Positions 28,106 through 35,804 of a DNA stretch of 64,000 bases are shown in pieces; the stretch's first letter is position 1; each line of letters opens with the position of its first letter. The stretch comes from Thiocystis violacea (lineage in GTDB: Bacteria > Pseudomonadota > Gammaproteobacteria > Chromatiales > Chromatiaceae). The notes beneath the pieces were generated by a model that saw only the letters and a list, made by a program, of their open reading frames with translations, made no database searches and was not told where the DNA came from. Location: assembly GCF_016583565.1 (NCBI RefSeq), contig NZ_NRRF01000009.1, forward strand, positions 1 through 64,000, in the 5' to 3' direction. The position numbers and the translations under genes were made by a program.

Positions 28106-28121
28106 TGTTGCCTTTCAGACA
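28106..28121 (+). promoter_or_regulatory. NifA upstream activator site for the SIR2-like gene
   Basis: TGT-TGCCTTTCAG-ACA matches the NifA consensus TGT-N10-ACA exactly. It lies about 160 bp upstream of the expected transcription start from the sigma-54 element at 28241-28255, a normal activating distance. Confidence 0.65.
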
Positions 28122-28136
28122 AAATCCTCGGTCTTA

Positions 28137-28152
28137 GCGCACAATTGTGCGC
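28137..28152. promoter_or_regulatory. Perfect 16-base palindrome between NifA site and sigma-54 promoter
   Basis: GCGCACAATTGTGCGC is fully palindromic. Its position between activator site and promoter makes it a candidate binding site for a dimeric regulator. No T-run follows, and without a loop it would be a poor terminator. The regulator is unknown. Confidence 0.5.
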
Positions 28153-28240
28153 GCCCCGCGTCGAGTGCGCCGCGCGTTGCAGGTTCGCCTGACCGCGAGG
28201 CGCAAGCCCCTCCCGCCCCTCGATCTGTTTTGCTCCTGAT

Positions 28241-28255
28241 TGGCAGGTTATTTGC
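28241..28255 (+). promoter_or_regulatory. Sigma-54 (-24/-12) promoter of the SIR2-like gene
   Basis: TGGCAGGTTATTTGC has GG and GC separated by 10 bases and matches the consensus TGGCAC-N5-TTGC at all but one of the informative positions. The expected start point is near 28267, about 30 bases before the ATG at 28296. With the NifA site upstream it predicts expression under nitrogen fixation. Confidence 0.75.
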
Positions 28256-28295
28256 TTTTCATTGGGATCAACTCGACTGCTCAGGGGTGTTTGCA

Positions 28296-29180
28296 ATGAC
28301 GGTCACGCTCGAAACACTTGCCGCCGACCTCGCTCGGGGCGCCCTCGTGCCCTACCTCGGGCCTGGCGCCCTCGCGGGATCCAGTGATCCGGCGACCGGG
28401 GAGCCGATCCCGGCCGATAGCGACAGCCTCATTCTGGCCATGAACAATGGCAAGCCCATGTCGCCTCGACTCATGTGGGAGTTTCCGCGTGCCGCGATGG
28501 ACGTCGAACTCAAGCGCGGCCGAGGCGCGGTGCACCGCTTCCTCAATACGACCTACGCGCAGCGCAGCTGGACGCGCTCGGCGCTGCACGATTGGCTCGG
28601 CGAGATCCATCCGCCCTACGTCATCGACATCAATCGGGATTTACAGCTGCAGGATTCCTACGCGGATCGGCCGCACACCCTCATTCGCGGCATTGCCCGC
28701 ACGGGTGGAACCGACTACCGCTTTCGCCTCCATGCCTATGACGGCGAGACCTACCGAGAGGTCGATCAAACCGAGGTCGATCCCAGCTTGCCCATCCTCT
28801 TCAAGCCCATGGGGAGCCCGCGGCCCGACGAGACCTACATCGCCTCGGATGCCGACTATGTCGACTATCTGACCGAGCTCATGGGTGGCTTCGGCATTCC
28901 GGCCTTCGTGAAGTCCTACCGGGCCGGTAAGCAGTACCTCTTCCTCGGCTTGCGTTTTCTCCGCGATACCGAGCGCATGGTCATGTCCGACATCATCTAC
29001 GCCGCCGGCTCGCCAGGCGGTTGGGCCCTGATCCCCGACCCGACGGAGAAGGAGCGGCGCTTCCTGGAGACGAAGGATATCGAGATCGTCCAGGCCGATA
29101 TTCCGGACTTGCTGGCCGCGGCTGGTCTCGGAGACTCGGTTGCCGCGCTGATCCCCGAGGGCAGCGAGGTCGGTTGCTAG
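28296..29180 (+). CDS. SIR2-like domain protein in the nif region
   Basis: A 294-residue soluble protein with the layout of the SIR2_2 group of NAD-binding Sir2-like domains. The N-terminal loop is PYLGPGALAGSS, in place of the usual GAG-x-S; the middle has YVIDINRDLQL, in place of TTNYD; then LFKPMGSP, where catalytic members have K-L-H-G; then the late motif FLGLRFLRDTE. The catalytic His thus appears to be Met, so it may bind NAD or another ligand without hydrolysing it. The family assignment is from pattern only. Translation starts at the ATG at 28296; the frame is open to 28098 but that part contains the promoter. The sigma-54/NifA promoter ties it to nitrogen fixation. It is followed 244 bp later by a hemerythrin gene. 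Confidence 0.7.
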   Translation: MTVTLETLAADLARGALVPYLGPGALAGSSDPATGEPIPADSDSLILAMNNGKPMSPRLMWEFPRAAMDVELKRGRGAVHRFLNTTYAQRSWTRSALHDWLGEIHPPYVIDINRDLQLQDSYADRPHTLIRGIARTGGTDYRFRLHAYDGETYREVDQTEVDPSLPILFKPMGSPRPDETYIASDADYVDYLTELMGGFGIPAFVKSYRAGKQYLFLGLRFLRDTERMVMSDIIYAAGSPGGWALIPDPTEKERRFLETKDIEIVQADIPDLLAAAGLGDSVAALIPEGSEVGC

Positions 29181-29424
29181 GCACCCGCGGGAAGGCCGCT
29201 TCCGAGCGATTTGCGATTTCCGATTTCCCCAATTTTCTTAGGCTTGCTATCGTTGGGCCAGGCGGCGCGCCAATGCGCCGGGATGTCGCTGAGGATCTGA
29301 CTCCATCCTTCCCGCGGGAGGGACGTGCCGGTTCGGCCTGGGCGCTCAGCGGCGGCGAGAGAACAGGCGATGGGTGGTTGCGTTGACGTTCATGCGGGCG
29401 TGCAGCGAGACCCACGGAGGCGTC

Positions 29425-29823
29425 ATGGCCCTGATTGAGGATTTCGAGGAGCGCTATCTCCTGGGTGTGCCCGCCATGGACCGCAATCACAGGGAATTCG
29501 TCGACCTGGTCAATGACATGGCGGCGTCGGGCAATGCGGTTTTCGCCTACCTCTTCAACGAGATGGTGCAGCACACGCATGCCCATTTCGCGGCGGAAGA
29601 GATGTTGATGCGGGAGACCGGCTTCAGCGCGGCCGCCGAGCACCGCGACGAGCACCGCCGGGTGCTTGGCGAGATGGAGTGGTTCGGCGATCGGCTCCAA
29701 CTGGGCTATGTGTCGATGGCCCGGGCTTACGTCGTCGAGCGGCTGCCCGCCTGGTTCAAGGAGCACGCGGTGACCATGGACAGTGCCCTGGCAGCCTACG
29801 TCAGGCGACAGCATCGCGCCTAG
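29425..29823 (+). CDS. Bacteriohemerythrin
   Basis: A 132-residue single-domain hemerythrin. The diiron ligands are all visible: His in AMDRNHREF, His and Glu in HTHAHFAAEEML, His in EHRDEHRRV, and the final His-x4-Asp in HAVTMDS. Single-domain hemerythrins bind O2 reversibly and in some bacteria carry or scavenge it. The ATG at 29425 has a strong ACGGAGG site. It probably shares the transcript of the NifA-controlled SIR2-like gene upstream, since no separate promoter was found. If so, its likely task is to lower free O2 around nitrogenase; that is an inference. Confidence 0.9.
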   Translation: MALIEDFEERYLLGVPAMDRNHREFVDLVNDMAASGNAVFAYLFNEMVQHTHAHFAAEEMLMRETGFSAAAEHRDEHRRVLGEMEWFGDRLQLGYVSMARAYVVERLPAWFKEHAVTMDSALAAYVRRQHRA

Positions 29824-29923
29824 CGCGGGTGCGCGCGCCGGCTTGCGTCGGATCGCGCGCCCGTCTCGACGTCGTCCGATTTAGGCGATTTCCGGGCAAC
29901 AAAATACCCGCAGTTCCGATCCC

Positions 29924-30078
29924 GTAGGATGGGCAAAGCCCTGGCGATGCGCTGCTTTCGGAGTGCCGAGGGTCGCGGGGCGTGCCCATCATCCCAGCTC
30001 GGCGTCTTGCAAGATGGGCACGTCCGTCTGGCGTCGAGGTTGGGCTCGAGCCCAGAGCGCGGACGTTGCCCATCCTAC
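29924..30078. repeat. Nested inverted repeat element, copy 1
   Basis: A 155-bp element with 13-base terminal inverted repeats (GTAGGATGGGCAA at 29924-29936 and its complement at 30066-30078) and a 10-base inner inverted repeat (CGTGCCCATC at 29981-29990, GATGGGCACG at 30013-30022). CGATCC flanks both ends (one base of slack on the left), possibly a target duplication. A second copy is at 36282-36432. It carries no gene. It fills most of the 384-bp gap between the convergent hemerythrin and methyltransferase genes. Confidence 0.8.
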
Positions 30079-30207
30079 CGATCCGGGTCTATTTGGGTAA
30101 GATCGTTTCCGGAAATCGCCTTAGGCCCTTGTGGTCATGTCGCCTCATGAGGGGCTGCATCGACTCTGGGTCGGAATCCATCCAAGCACCTCCGGCGAGC
30201 GCTCGCC

Positions 30208-31017
30208 TCATGCCCTTTGCCGCTTGCCAAGCAGCGAAAGAATGCGATAGCGGATGCTCAGCCGTTCGTCGTTGGTCACCTCTTGCTGACGCTGGATGTG
30301 GCGCAATGCCTCCTGAATCTGGCCGAGCCCCTCCTTGATCTCCAGTTCGTCGAGGCGTGAGATCCGCGCCGGGCTGGGGAGTGGGCGCCCGAGCACGGTG
30401 CCGGGCCGTCTGGCCAGTGAGATCTGGCGGGAGACTTGGGCGACCGGGCCGATGTCGGGATCGTGGATCGCGATCCAGTCCGCGTGGTGGGGGAGGAATT
30501 TATTGAATCCCAGCGCTGCGAGTTCTTTCTCGCTCCACTGGCTGCGGTAGGTCGCGAAGGGACCGCTGGCCGCGGCGCCGAGGTCGATGGCCTTGGGGGT
30601 CGAGAGGATCACGCGGTGACCGATTCGTTTGAGCTGATGCACCAGCTGGACGCCGCTCTCGGGGTCCAGGTGTTCCAGTACGCCGAGCGCCAGCACCAGG
30701 TCATAGCTGCGGTCGGTCAGCTCGGGAAGCCGCGTCATGGCATCGGCCTGGCGCAGGTCGTCGTAGACCCAGTCCGGGATATAGGGCAGGAGCGCGGGAT
30801 TGGGCTCGAAGCCGTCGATGAGGACGCCTCGCCTTGCCCGCTGCTCGCTCTGGCCGTTCGCTGAAGGCGGCGTCTGGGCGTGCAGGTCGAGGAAGATGCG
30901 GCAGAGGATTCCGTAGAGTCCAATGCCGCAGCCCACGTCCAGGATCGACCTGGGATTCAGGCCCCGGATCTCGCCGAGGATGGGGGAGATGTGCTCGCTT
31001 GTCGTGAATGGCATCAT
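30208..31017 (-). CDS. Class I SAM-dependent methyltransferase
   Basis: A 269-residue protein with SAM-binding motif I ILDVGCGIGLYG and a later segment YDLVLALGVLEHL typical of Methyltransf_11/23-type small-molecule methyltransferases. The start MMPFTTSEHISPILGEI is at 31017, where ATGA overlaps the stop of the upstream radical SAM gene, so the two proteins are translationally coupled. The tail (about 200-269) is rich in Arg, Leu and Gln and has no known domain. Sugar or surface-polymer modification enzymes often look like this, but the substrate is unknown. Confidence 0.8.
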   Translation of the reverse strand: MMPFTTSEHISPILGEIRGLNPRSILDVGCGIGLYGILCRIFLDLHAQTPPSANGQSEQRARRGVLIDGFEPNPALLPYIPDWVYDDLRQADAMTRLPELTDRSYDLVLALGVLEHLDPESGVQLVHQLKRIGHRVILSTPKAIDLGAAASGPFATYRSQWSEKELAALGFNKFLPHHADWIAIHDPDIGPVAQVSRQISLARRPGTVLGRPLPSPARISRLDELEIKEGLGQIQEALRHIQRQQEVTNDERLSIRYRILSLLGKRQRA

Positions 31018-31883
31018 GTCGATGAAAGAGAGAGGCTGGGTTGGAGGTGCGCCGACGCACCAGCCTGGCGGCCCTGGTGGTCGAGGTCCGGGGTGGATGT
31101 GTCGCCGCTGGCGCACGCCGGGGCGAAGAGCGCCCTGACCTGCTCGACGTTCGAGTAGCTCGGATCGAGATCGCAGTCGTAACAGAGCGCCGGAACGCGA
31201 TCGCGCTCATGAAAGCCCTGGCGCACGGCCGCAAAGGCGGGGCCCGCCCAGATCTCCCGCACGCTTTGCGTGGCGAGATCGCCCATGGGATGCGAGCACT
31301 GATCGTCCGTGCAGCAGAGCGCGACGCGCCCGGTCACGGTGATGTAGAGCTGCCTGAAGGGTCGCGGGCAGAGTGTGTCCGGGTAGGGGCGGGGCCGTTT
31401 CGGCGTCGTCGTGACCACGCCTCCGCGGCTCGACCAGTCGGTGATCTTGGTCGCGTCCGAATGCAGGATCTTGTGGCGCTCGTCCCGTGGCAGCTGCCCC
31501 TTGAGATGCTCCAGCCGTTCGACGGCCTTCCCCGTATAGGAGTTCACCTTCATGGCGTCGAGACCGGCGGCGAAGAGGCTTGCGGCCCGCTCGGGCGTGA
31601 GCAGGTCACCGTTGGTGTTGATGAAATGCAGGGCTTTCGGGCACCGCGTCTTGGCGATGCGCAGCCAGCGCTCCAGACGCGTGTCGAGCAGCGGCTCGCC
31701 ATTCAGATAGAAGGCAAGCCGCCCGGCGAAATCCATCTCCCCGAGATCCGCGATGATCTTGAGAAAGAGGCTCTCGTGCATGAAGTGGGGCGGGATGTCG
31801 ATGTAGGCGTGCGTGCAGAAGTCGCAGCGTCTGGTACAGGCGGTGGTCGTTTCGATGAAGACGCAATCGAGGACGGGTTGCAT
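31014..31883 (-). CDS. Radical SAM/SPASM-domain protein
   Basis: A 289-residue radical SAM enzyme. The [4Fe-4S] motif CX3CX2C is in ACTRRCDFCTH near residue 20. A C-terminal SPASM-type Cys cluster is seen in LCPRPFRQLY, VALCCTDDQCSH and LCYDCDL, which would hold one or two auxiliary clusters. The last 30 residues are low complexity. The family includes peptide-maturing and cofactor-building enzymes; no precursor peptide gene is evident next to it. It is translationally coupled to the methyltransferase. The context is nif-related, but no NifA or sigma-54 site was found upstream. Confidence 0.82.
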   Translation of the reverse strand: MQPVLDCVFIETTTACTRRCDFCTHAYIDIPPHFMHESLFLKIIADLGEMDFAGRLAFYLNGEPLLDTRLERWLRIAKTRCPKALHFINTNGDLLTPERAASLFAAGLDAMKVNSYTGKAVERLEHLKGQLPRDERHKILHSDATKITDWSSRGGVVTTTPKRPRPYPDTLCPRPFRQLYITVTGRVALCCTDDQCSHPMGDLATQSVREIWAGPAFAAVRQGFHERDRVPALCYDCDLDPSYSNVEQVRALFAPACASGDTSTPDLDHQGRQAGASAHLQPSLSLSST

Positions 31884-32251
31884 GGCTCACTCGGCTGATC
31901 CCGGCGGCGGCGGGGGCTGGCCGGGAATGGGAGGCCCGACACCGAAGCGGCGTCGGGTGGTCAAAGGGTGCCCGACAGACGCGGCCCACTCGCGCGGGCG
32001 CCGACGAGCGGAGGCCGCTGCGAAAACACCGCGGCAGTCTAGGCGATTGGGTCCGCGCTTGGGGTTACCGAAGGTTCATCTTGGATCAGAAGGGCGATCT
32101 TGGGCGCGGGCATGCGCCGCGCCGCTGCGCGACACCGGCGACTGGCCGCCCCCGCGACTGGACTCGGGCGCGCGCCCTTGGCCGGAAAGGTTCGTCGCGA
32201 AACTGTCCCGTTAGCCTATCAGGCGAGGTGGCAAGAACTGTGGCGACGGCC
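31884..32251. other. Intergenic region, 368 bp, nothing recognised
   Basis: Between the draG stop and the radical SAM gene start. It should contain the promoter of the radical SAM pair. I checked both strands for a sigma-54 element and for TGT-N10-ACA and found neither. No plausible small gene was seen. Confidence 0.4.
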
Positions 32252-33238
32252 TCACGTCCCCGATGAAAGGAGGGGAGACTTGAGGATGAGGCTGGTCGCC
32301 TGCTGCCGACAGGTCCGGGAGGTCGCGCCGTCCAGCGTCTTCAGCCAGCGTTTGGGGACGCTCGCCAACCCGTAGAGCGGCCCCGCGATCATGCCGAGGA
32401 TGGCGCCCGTGGTATCCGCGTCGCCGCCGCGATTGACGACATCGATCATGGCCGACTCGAGCCCTTCTGTTCCGAACAAGGCTTGGAAGACGGCCCGCAG
32501 CGTCTCGACGATGTAGCCGCCTGGGTTCTCCTCACGCTTGCGATCGAAGCGGTAGCTCGGGTGGTTGGCGACGAGTTCCTCGGCCAGCGCGCGCAGTGAC
32601 GCGGGTGTTCCACCGAGCACGGCCGTCTGCACCATGCGGATGACCGTGAGGGTGCCGGCGTCGGCGAGGGCGTTGTGATGGGTGACGTGGGCCTGGGTGC
32701 GGTTGGCGGCGGCGATCTGCGCCACGTCCGCGCCCAAGGTGAAGAGGGCGATGGGCAGTGTGCGCATGCAGGCGCCGTTGCCGGCGTCGTAGTCGTTCTC
32801 GGGGACTTGGGTCTCACCGCCGCGGCGATAGAGACTGATGCCGCGGCGCACGGTGTGGCCGATATCGACCGGCTTGGTGCGCATCCATTCGCTGAAGGCC
32901 TCGGCGATGGCGCCCGCATCGACCCCGCCCTTGTCGAGCAACGACTGGCCGAGCGCCAGGCTCATCTCGGTGTCGTCGGTGACGCGGCCCTTGCGCAGTC
33001 GCAGCCAGCCGCCGCCGATGATGTCGCGGTGCTCGCCGTACTGATCGCGGATCTCCCGCGGGGTCAGGAACTCGACCGTGGCGCCCAGCGCATCGCCGAT
33101 CGCGAGGCCGAGATAGGCCGCGACGGCGCGCTCGACGAGGATCTCTCGGGTGACGCCTGCGCGACGCTGATCAATCCTCGGGTCCGAAGCAGACATTGTA
33201 GTCGGCGCAGACGTCGCAGGAGGGTGCGCGACAGACAT
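32252..33238 (-). CDS. draG: ADP-ribosyl-dinitrogen reductase glycohydrolase DraG
   Basis: A 328-residue ADP-ribosylglycohydrolase. Metal-binding motifs of the dinuclear Mn site are seen in VTDDTEMSLAL and in NRGGDADTTGAILG; the start of the domain, AYLGLAIGDALGATVEF, is standard. DraG removes ADP-ribose from the NifH Arg and reactivates nitrogenase after a switch-off. The partner transferase DraT is not in the window. The start at 33238 has GAGGGG just ahead and overlaps the end of nifQ by 68 bp; an ATG at 33196 is a second option. Last gene of the nifB-side operon. Confidence 0.92.
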   Translation of the reverse strand: MSVAHPPATSAPTTMSASDPRIDQRRAGVTREILVERAVAAYLGLAIGDALGATVEFLTPREIRDQYGEHRDIIGGGWLRLRKGRVTDDTEMSLALGQSLLDKGGVDAGAIAEAFSEWMRTKPVDIGHTVRRGISLYRRGGETQVPENDYDAGNGACMRTLPIALFTLGADVAQIAAANRTQAHVTHHNALADAGTLTVIRMVQTAVLGGTPASLRALAEELVANHPSYRFDRKREENPGGYIVETLRAVFQALFGTEGLESAMIDVVNRGGDADTTGAILGMIAGPLYGLASVPKRWLKTLDGATSRTCRQQATSLILKSPLLSSGT

Positions 33239-33755
33239 AGATCCCCTCGGACTCGCACAGCTGTTTATAGAGGAAGCGCTTCCATTTCATGTCCTTGTCG
33301 TTGCGCGCGGCCAGCTCCGGGAAGTTGCGGCGCATCAGCTCCGTCAGCTCGGCGCGGTTCCACAGCCCGAGGTCGTACCAGAGGTGGTCGCTCGCCATGC
33401 AGCCGGCGGCGACCGTGTGGGCCATCCAGACCTCGGAGGGCGTCTGGTTGGCGCGGTGCGCGAGCAGCAGTTGGAGCAGCTCTTCGCGCTCATCCAGTCG
33501 GCTCGCCGTGACGGGGGATTTCCCGTCCATCGCCGTGAGTACGTCCGGGGAGATGCCGGGGAAGTGATGGGCCATCAGACGGTGGAAGTCGGTGACCTCC
33601 AGGCCGAGCCAGGCCGGAAGCGCGCCGCCACCGGCGGCGCGCGAGGCGATCATGCTCGCGAAGGCGCGATCATTGCCATCCCCGGCCGCGCGGACCATCA
33701 AGCGGGCGTAGACGCGATCGGCGTCCCGTGTCAAGTCGCAGGCCAGGGTGGACAT
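33171..33755 (-). CDS. nifQ: Molybdenum-donor protein NifQ
   Basis: A 194-residue NifQ. The C-terminal metal-binding pattern C-x4-C-x2-C-x5-C is exact in CRAPSCDVCADYNVC; it holds the Mo-Fe-S precursor that NifQ gives to the FeMo-cofactor scaffold. The central segment LWYDLGLWNR and MRRNFPELAARN also fit the family. The start at 33755 is 2 bp after the stop of the FeSII-like gene. The frame is open to 33971, but that overlaps the ferredoxin gene. Confidence 0.93.
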   Translation of the reverse strand: MSTLACDLTRDADRVYARLMVRAAGDGNDRAFASMIASRAAGGGALPAWLGLEVTDFHRLMAHHFPGISPDVLTAMDGKSPVTASRLDEREELLQLLLAHRANQTPSEVWMAHTVAAGCMASDHLWYDLGLWNRAELTELMRRNFPELAARNDKDMKWKRFLYKQLCESEGIYVCRAPSCDVCADYNVCFGPED

Positions 33756-33757
33756 GA

Positions 33758-34108
33758 TCAGTACTCCACGAGGATGTCTTCGTCGCGAACGATCATCTGG
33801 CAAGCCAGGCGCCATTCGCTCGGCATGTCGTCGACCATCATCTGATCGATCTGGTCCTTGGTGAGCTTGCCGAGGTGGCGGAGCACGGTCTGCTCCTTCT
33901 CGGTCAGGTGATAGCCCATGCGCTGCTGCTTGCTGTCGACGCTGGTCACACGCACGATGCAGTTGCCGCACTCGCCGTCCTGGCAGTCGTGGTGCACGGG
34001 AATCTTGTGCTCCTTGGCCAGCTTCAGCAGGGACTCGGTATGACTACCGGCCACGGCATAGACGGTCTTGTCCTTGTACTCGGGGTTCGAAAAGGTTACG
34101 AGAGCCAC
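33758..34108 (-). CDS. [2Fe-2S] ferredoxin of the FeSII (Shethna protein II) type
   Basis: A 116-residue [2Fe-2S] protein with cluster ligands in CQDGECGNC and RLAC. The long insertion between the third and fourth Cys (TEKEQTVLRHLGKLTKDQ) and the end DEDILVEY resemble Azotobacter FeSII, the protein that locks nitrogenase into an O2-tolerant complex; ordinary plant-type ferredoxins lack this insertion. The resemblance is from memory of the FeSII sequence and needs an alignment. Translation begins at a GTG (34108) with GGAG 8 bases ahead; the frame is open to 34183. It lies 16 bp after another [2Fe-2S] ferredoxin and 2 bp before nifQ. Confidence 0.85.
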   Translation of the reverse strand: MALVTFSNPEYKDKTVYAVAGSHTESLLKLAKEHKIPVHHDCQDGECGNCIVRVTSVDSKQQRMGYHLTEKEQTVLRHLGKLTKDQIDQMMVDDMPSEWRLACQMIVRDEDILVEY

Positions 34109-34124
34109 GTTAATTCTCCAATGA

Positions 34125-34421
<297 letters not shown>

Positions 34422-34487
34422 CTAAGTTTCGAGAGTTGATCCGTTGGGATCGTTGAGGTTAAGCGTTCGAGCTTGGTCGATCTGTCG

Positions 34488-35804
34488 TTAACCCAGTTCG
34501 GCAAAGTCGATGACCCTGCCTTTCTCCCCGCTCGCGATGGCGCCCGCGATGGCCCGCCCAAAGGCGCGGCACTCTTCGAGCTCCTCATCGGTCGGGATGA
34601 GTTTGATGCGCAGTCCTGCGACCGGAACCCGCATCTTGAGACCGCGCATGCGGTCCTCAATCATGCGCACGGCTTCTCCGGTCCAGCCGTAGGAGCCGAA
34701 GGAGGCCCCTAGCTTGCCTTTGAGATCGATGACCGCGAGCGACGAGAGCAGATCCCAGATCGGTTTGACGGCATCCCCATTGATGGTCGGAGAGCCGAGC
34801 GCCAGCGCGTCCGCCGATTCGATCAGGTCGACGAAGGGTTGGGTCTCGCCGCCCTCCAGGTCGTAGAGCGAAACCCGCAGACCGGACTGCTCTTCCGCGC
34901 CGGCGCAGATGGCTTCCGCCATGCGCGCCGTGTTCCCGTAGGAACTCATGTAGAAGATGATCAGCGAGCGCTCCTCGTTGCCGATCTCATCCGCGAAGGT
35001 CGAGGCCGAGAGCTCGCGATAGCGCTTGATGTAGCGGCGCGGGCGGTCGCGCAGAATGGGGCCGTGCGTCGGCGCGATCGTCTTGAGCGGCAAGGGCTCG
35101 ATCAACTTGAGCGCGTTCATGACGTGGGTCTTGAACGGCCGCATGATGTGCGCGTAGTAGTAGTCGAAGGCAAAGCGGAAATCGCCGGAGCGGTCGTTGA
35201 ACAGCCTGCCGTCGCAGAAATGGCAACCGAAGACGTCTCCGGAGAAGAGCACGCCGTCCTCGACCAGATAGGTGCACTGGGTATCCGGCCAATGCAGGAA
35301 GGGCGTGTGTAGAAAGCGCAGCGTGCGGTCGCCGAGCGAGACCTCGTCACCCGTGCCGACCGTCTCGAACGAGAGCGGTCGATCCTCGTCCTTCGGCTTC
35401 AGCAGCGCCTTCAGCATGGAGGTCGCGCGGGTCGAGATGTACAGCTTGGCATTGGGTGCGCGGCGCATCAGCTCCGGCAGGGCGCCCGTGTGATCGGGCT
35501 CAAGATGATTGAGGACGATGATGCGGATCTCGTCATAGTCGGCGACGGACTCGATGCGGGCGAAGAACTCGTCCCCGAAGCCAGCCTTGACGGTGTCGAT
35601 GACGGCAACGCCGTCACTGCCCCGCACCAGATAGGCGTTGTAGGTCGTCCCGTTGGCCGTGCGCAGGATGATGTCGAAGGTGCGCAGGCTCGGATCCAGC
35701 GCGCCGATCCAGTGCACGCCTGGGGTGATCTCGACGGCCTCGCCCGGCTTGGCGATGGCCCGCGCAGCCGTTGCCGTTGCCGTTTCCGTCTGGAGACTCG
35801 TCAT
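34488..35804 (-). CDS. fprA: A-type flavodiiron protein (FprA family)
   Basis: A 438-residue protein: a beta-lactamase-like diiron domain (about 20-265) and a flavodoxin domain (about 275-415). Diiron ligands appear in NHLEPDHTGAL, the Asp of FSGDVFG, and PTHGPI. The FMN-binding loop is MSSYGNTARMA. Flavodiiron proteins reduce O2 to water or NO to N2O. In nif or anf clusters of phototrophs such a gene is known as fprA and its product could protect nitrogenase. The ATG at 35804 overlaps the nifO stop (ATGA). The frame extends to 35864 without similarity. Confidence 0.92.
   Translation of the reverse strand: MTSLQTETATATAARAIAKPGEAVEITPGVHWIGALDPSLRTFDIILRTANGTTYNAYLVRGSDGVAVIDTVKAGFGDEFFARIESVADYDEIRIIVLNHLEPDHTGALPELMRRAPNAKLYISTRATSMLKALLKPKDEDRPLSFETVGTGDEVSLGDRTLRFLHTPFLHWPDTQCTYLVEDGVLFSGDVFGCHFCDGRLFNDRSGDFRFAFDYYYAHIMRPFKTHVMNALKLIEPLPLKTIAPTHGPILRDRPRRYIKRYRELSASTFADEIGNEERSLIIFYMSSYGNTARMAEAICAGAEEQSGLRVSLYDLEGGETQPFVDLIESADALALGSPTINGDAVKPIWDLLSSLAVIDLKGKLGASFGSYGWTGEAVRMIEDRMRGLKMRVPVAGLRIKLIPTDEELEECRAFGRAIAGAIASGEKGRVIDFAELG

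Noticed and set aside
28296..29180. SIR2-like gene as part of an anti-phage defence system
   Set aside because: No defence partner (nuclease, Argonaute, TIR, HerA) lies nearby, and its promoter and neighbours point to nitrogen fixation.
29330..29360. Possible sigma-54 element before the hemerythrin gene
   Set aside because: GG and GC occur 10 bases apart near CTGGGCGCTCAGCGGC, but neither the TGGCAC nor the TTGC box is present.
33756..33971. N-terminal extension of nifQ
   Set aside because: It lies inside the FeSII-like ferredoxin gene and is of Arg/His-rich shadow type; NifQ similarity starts at 33755.
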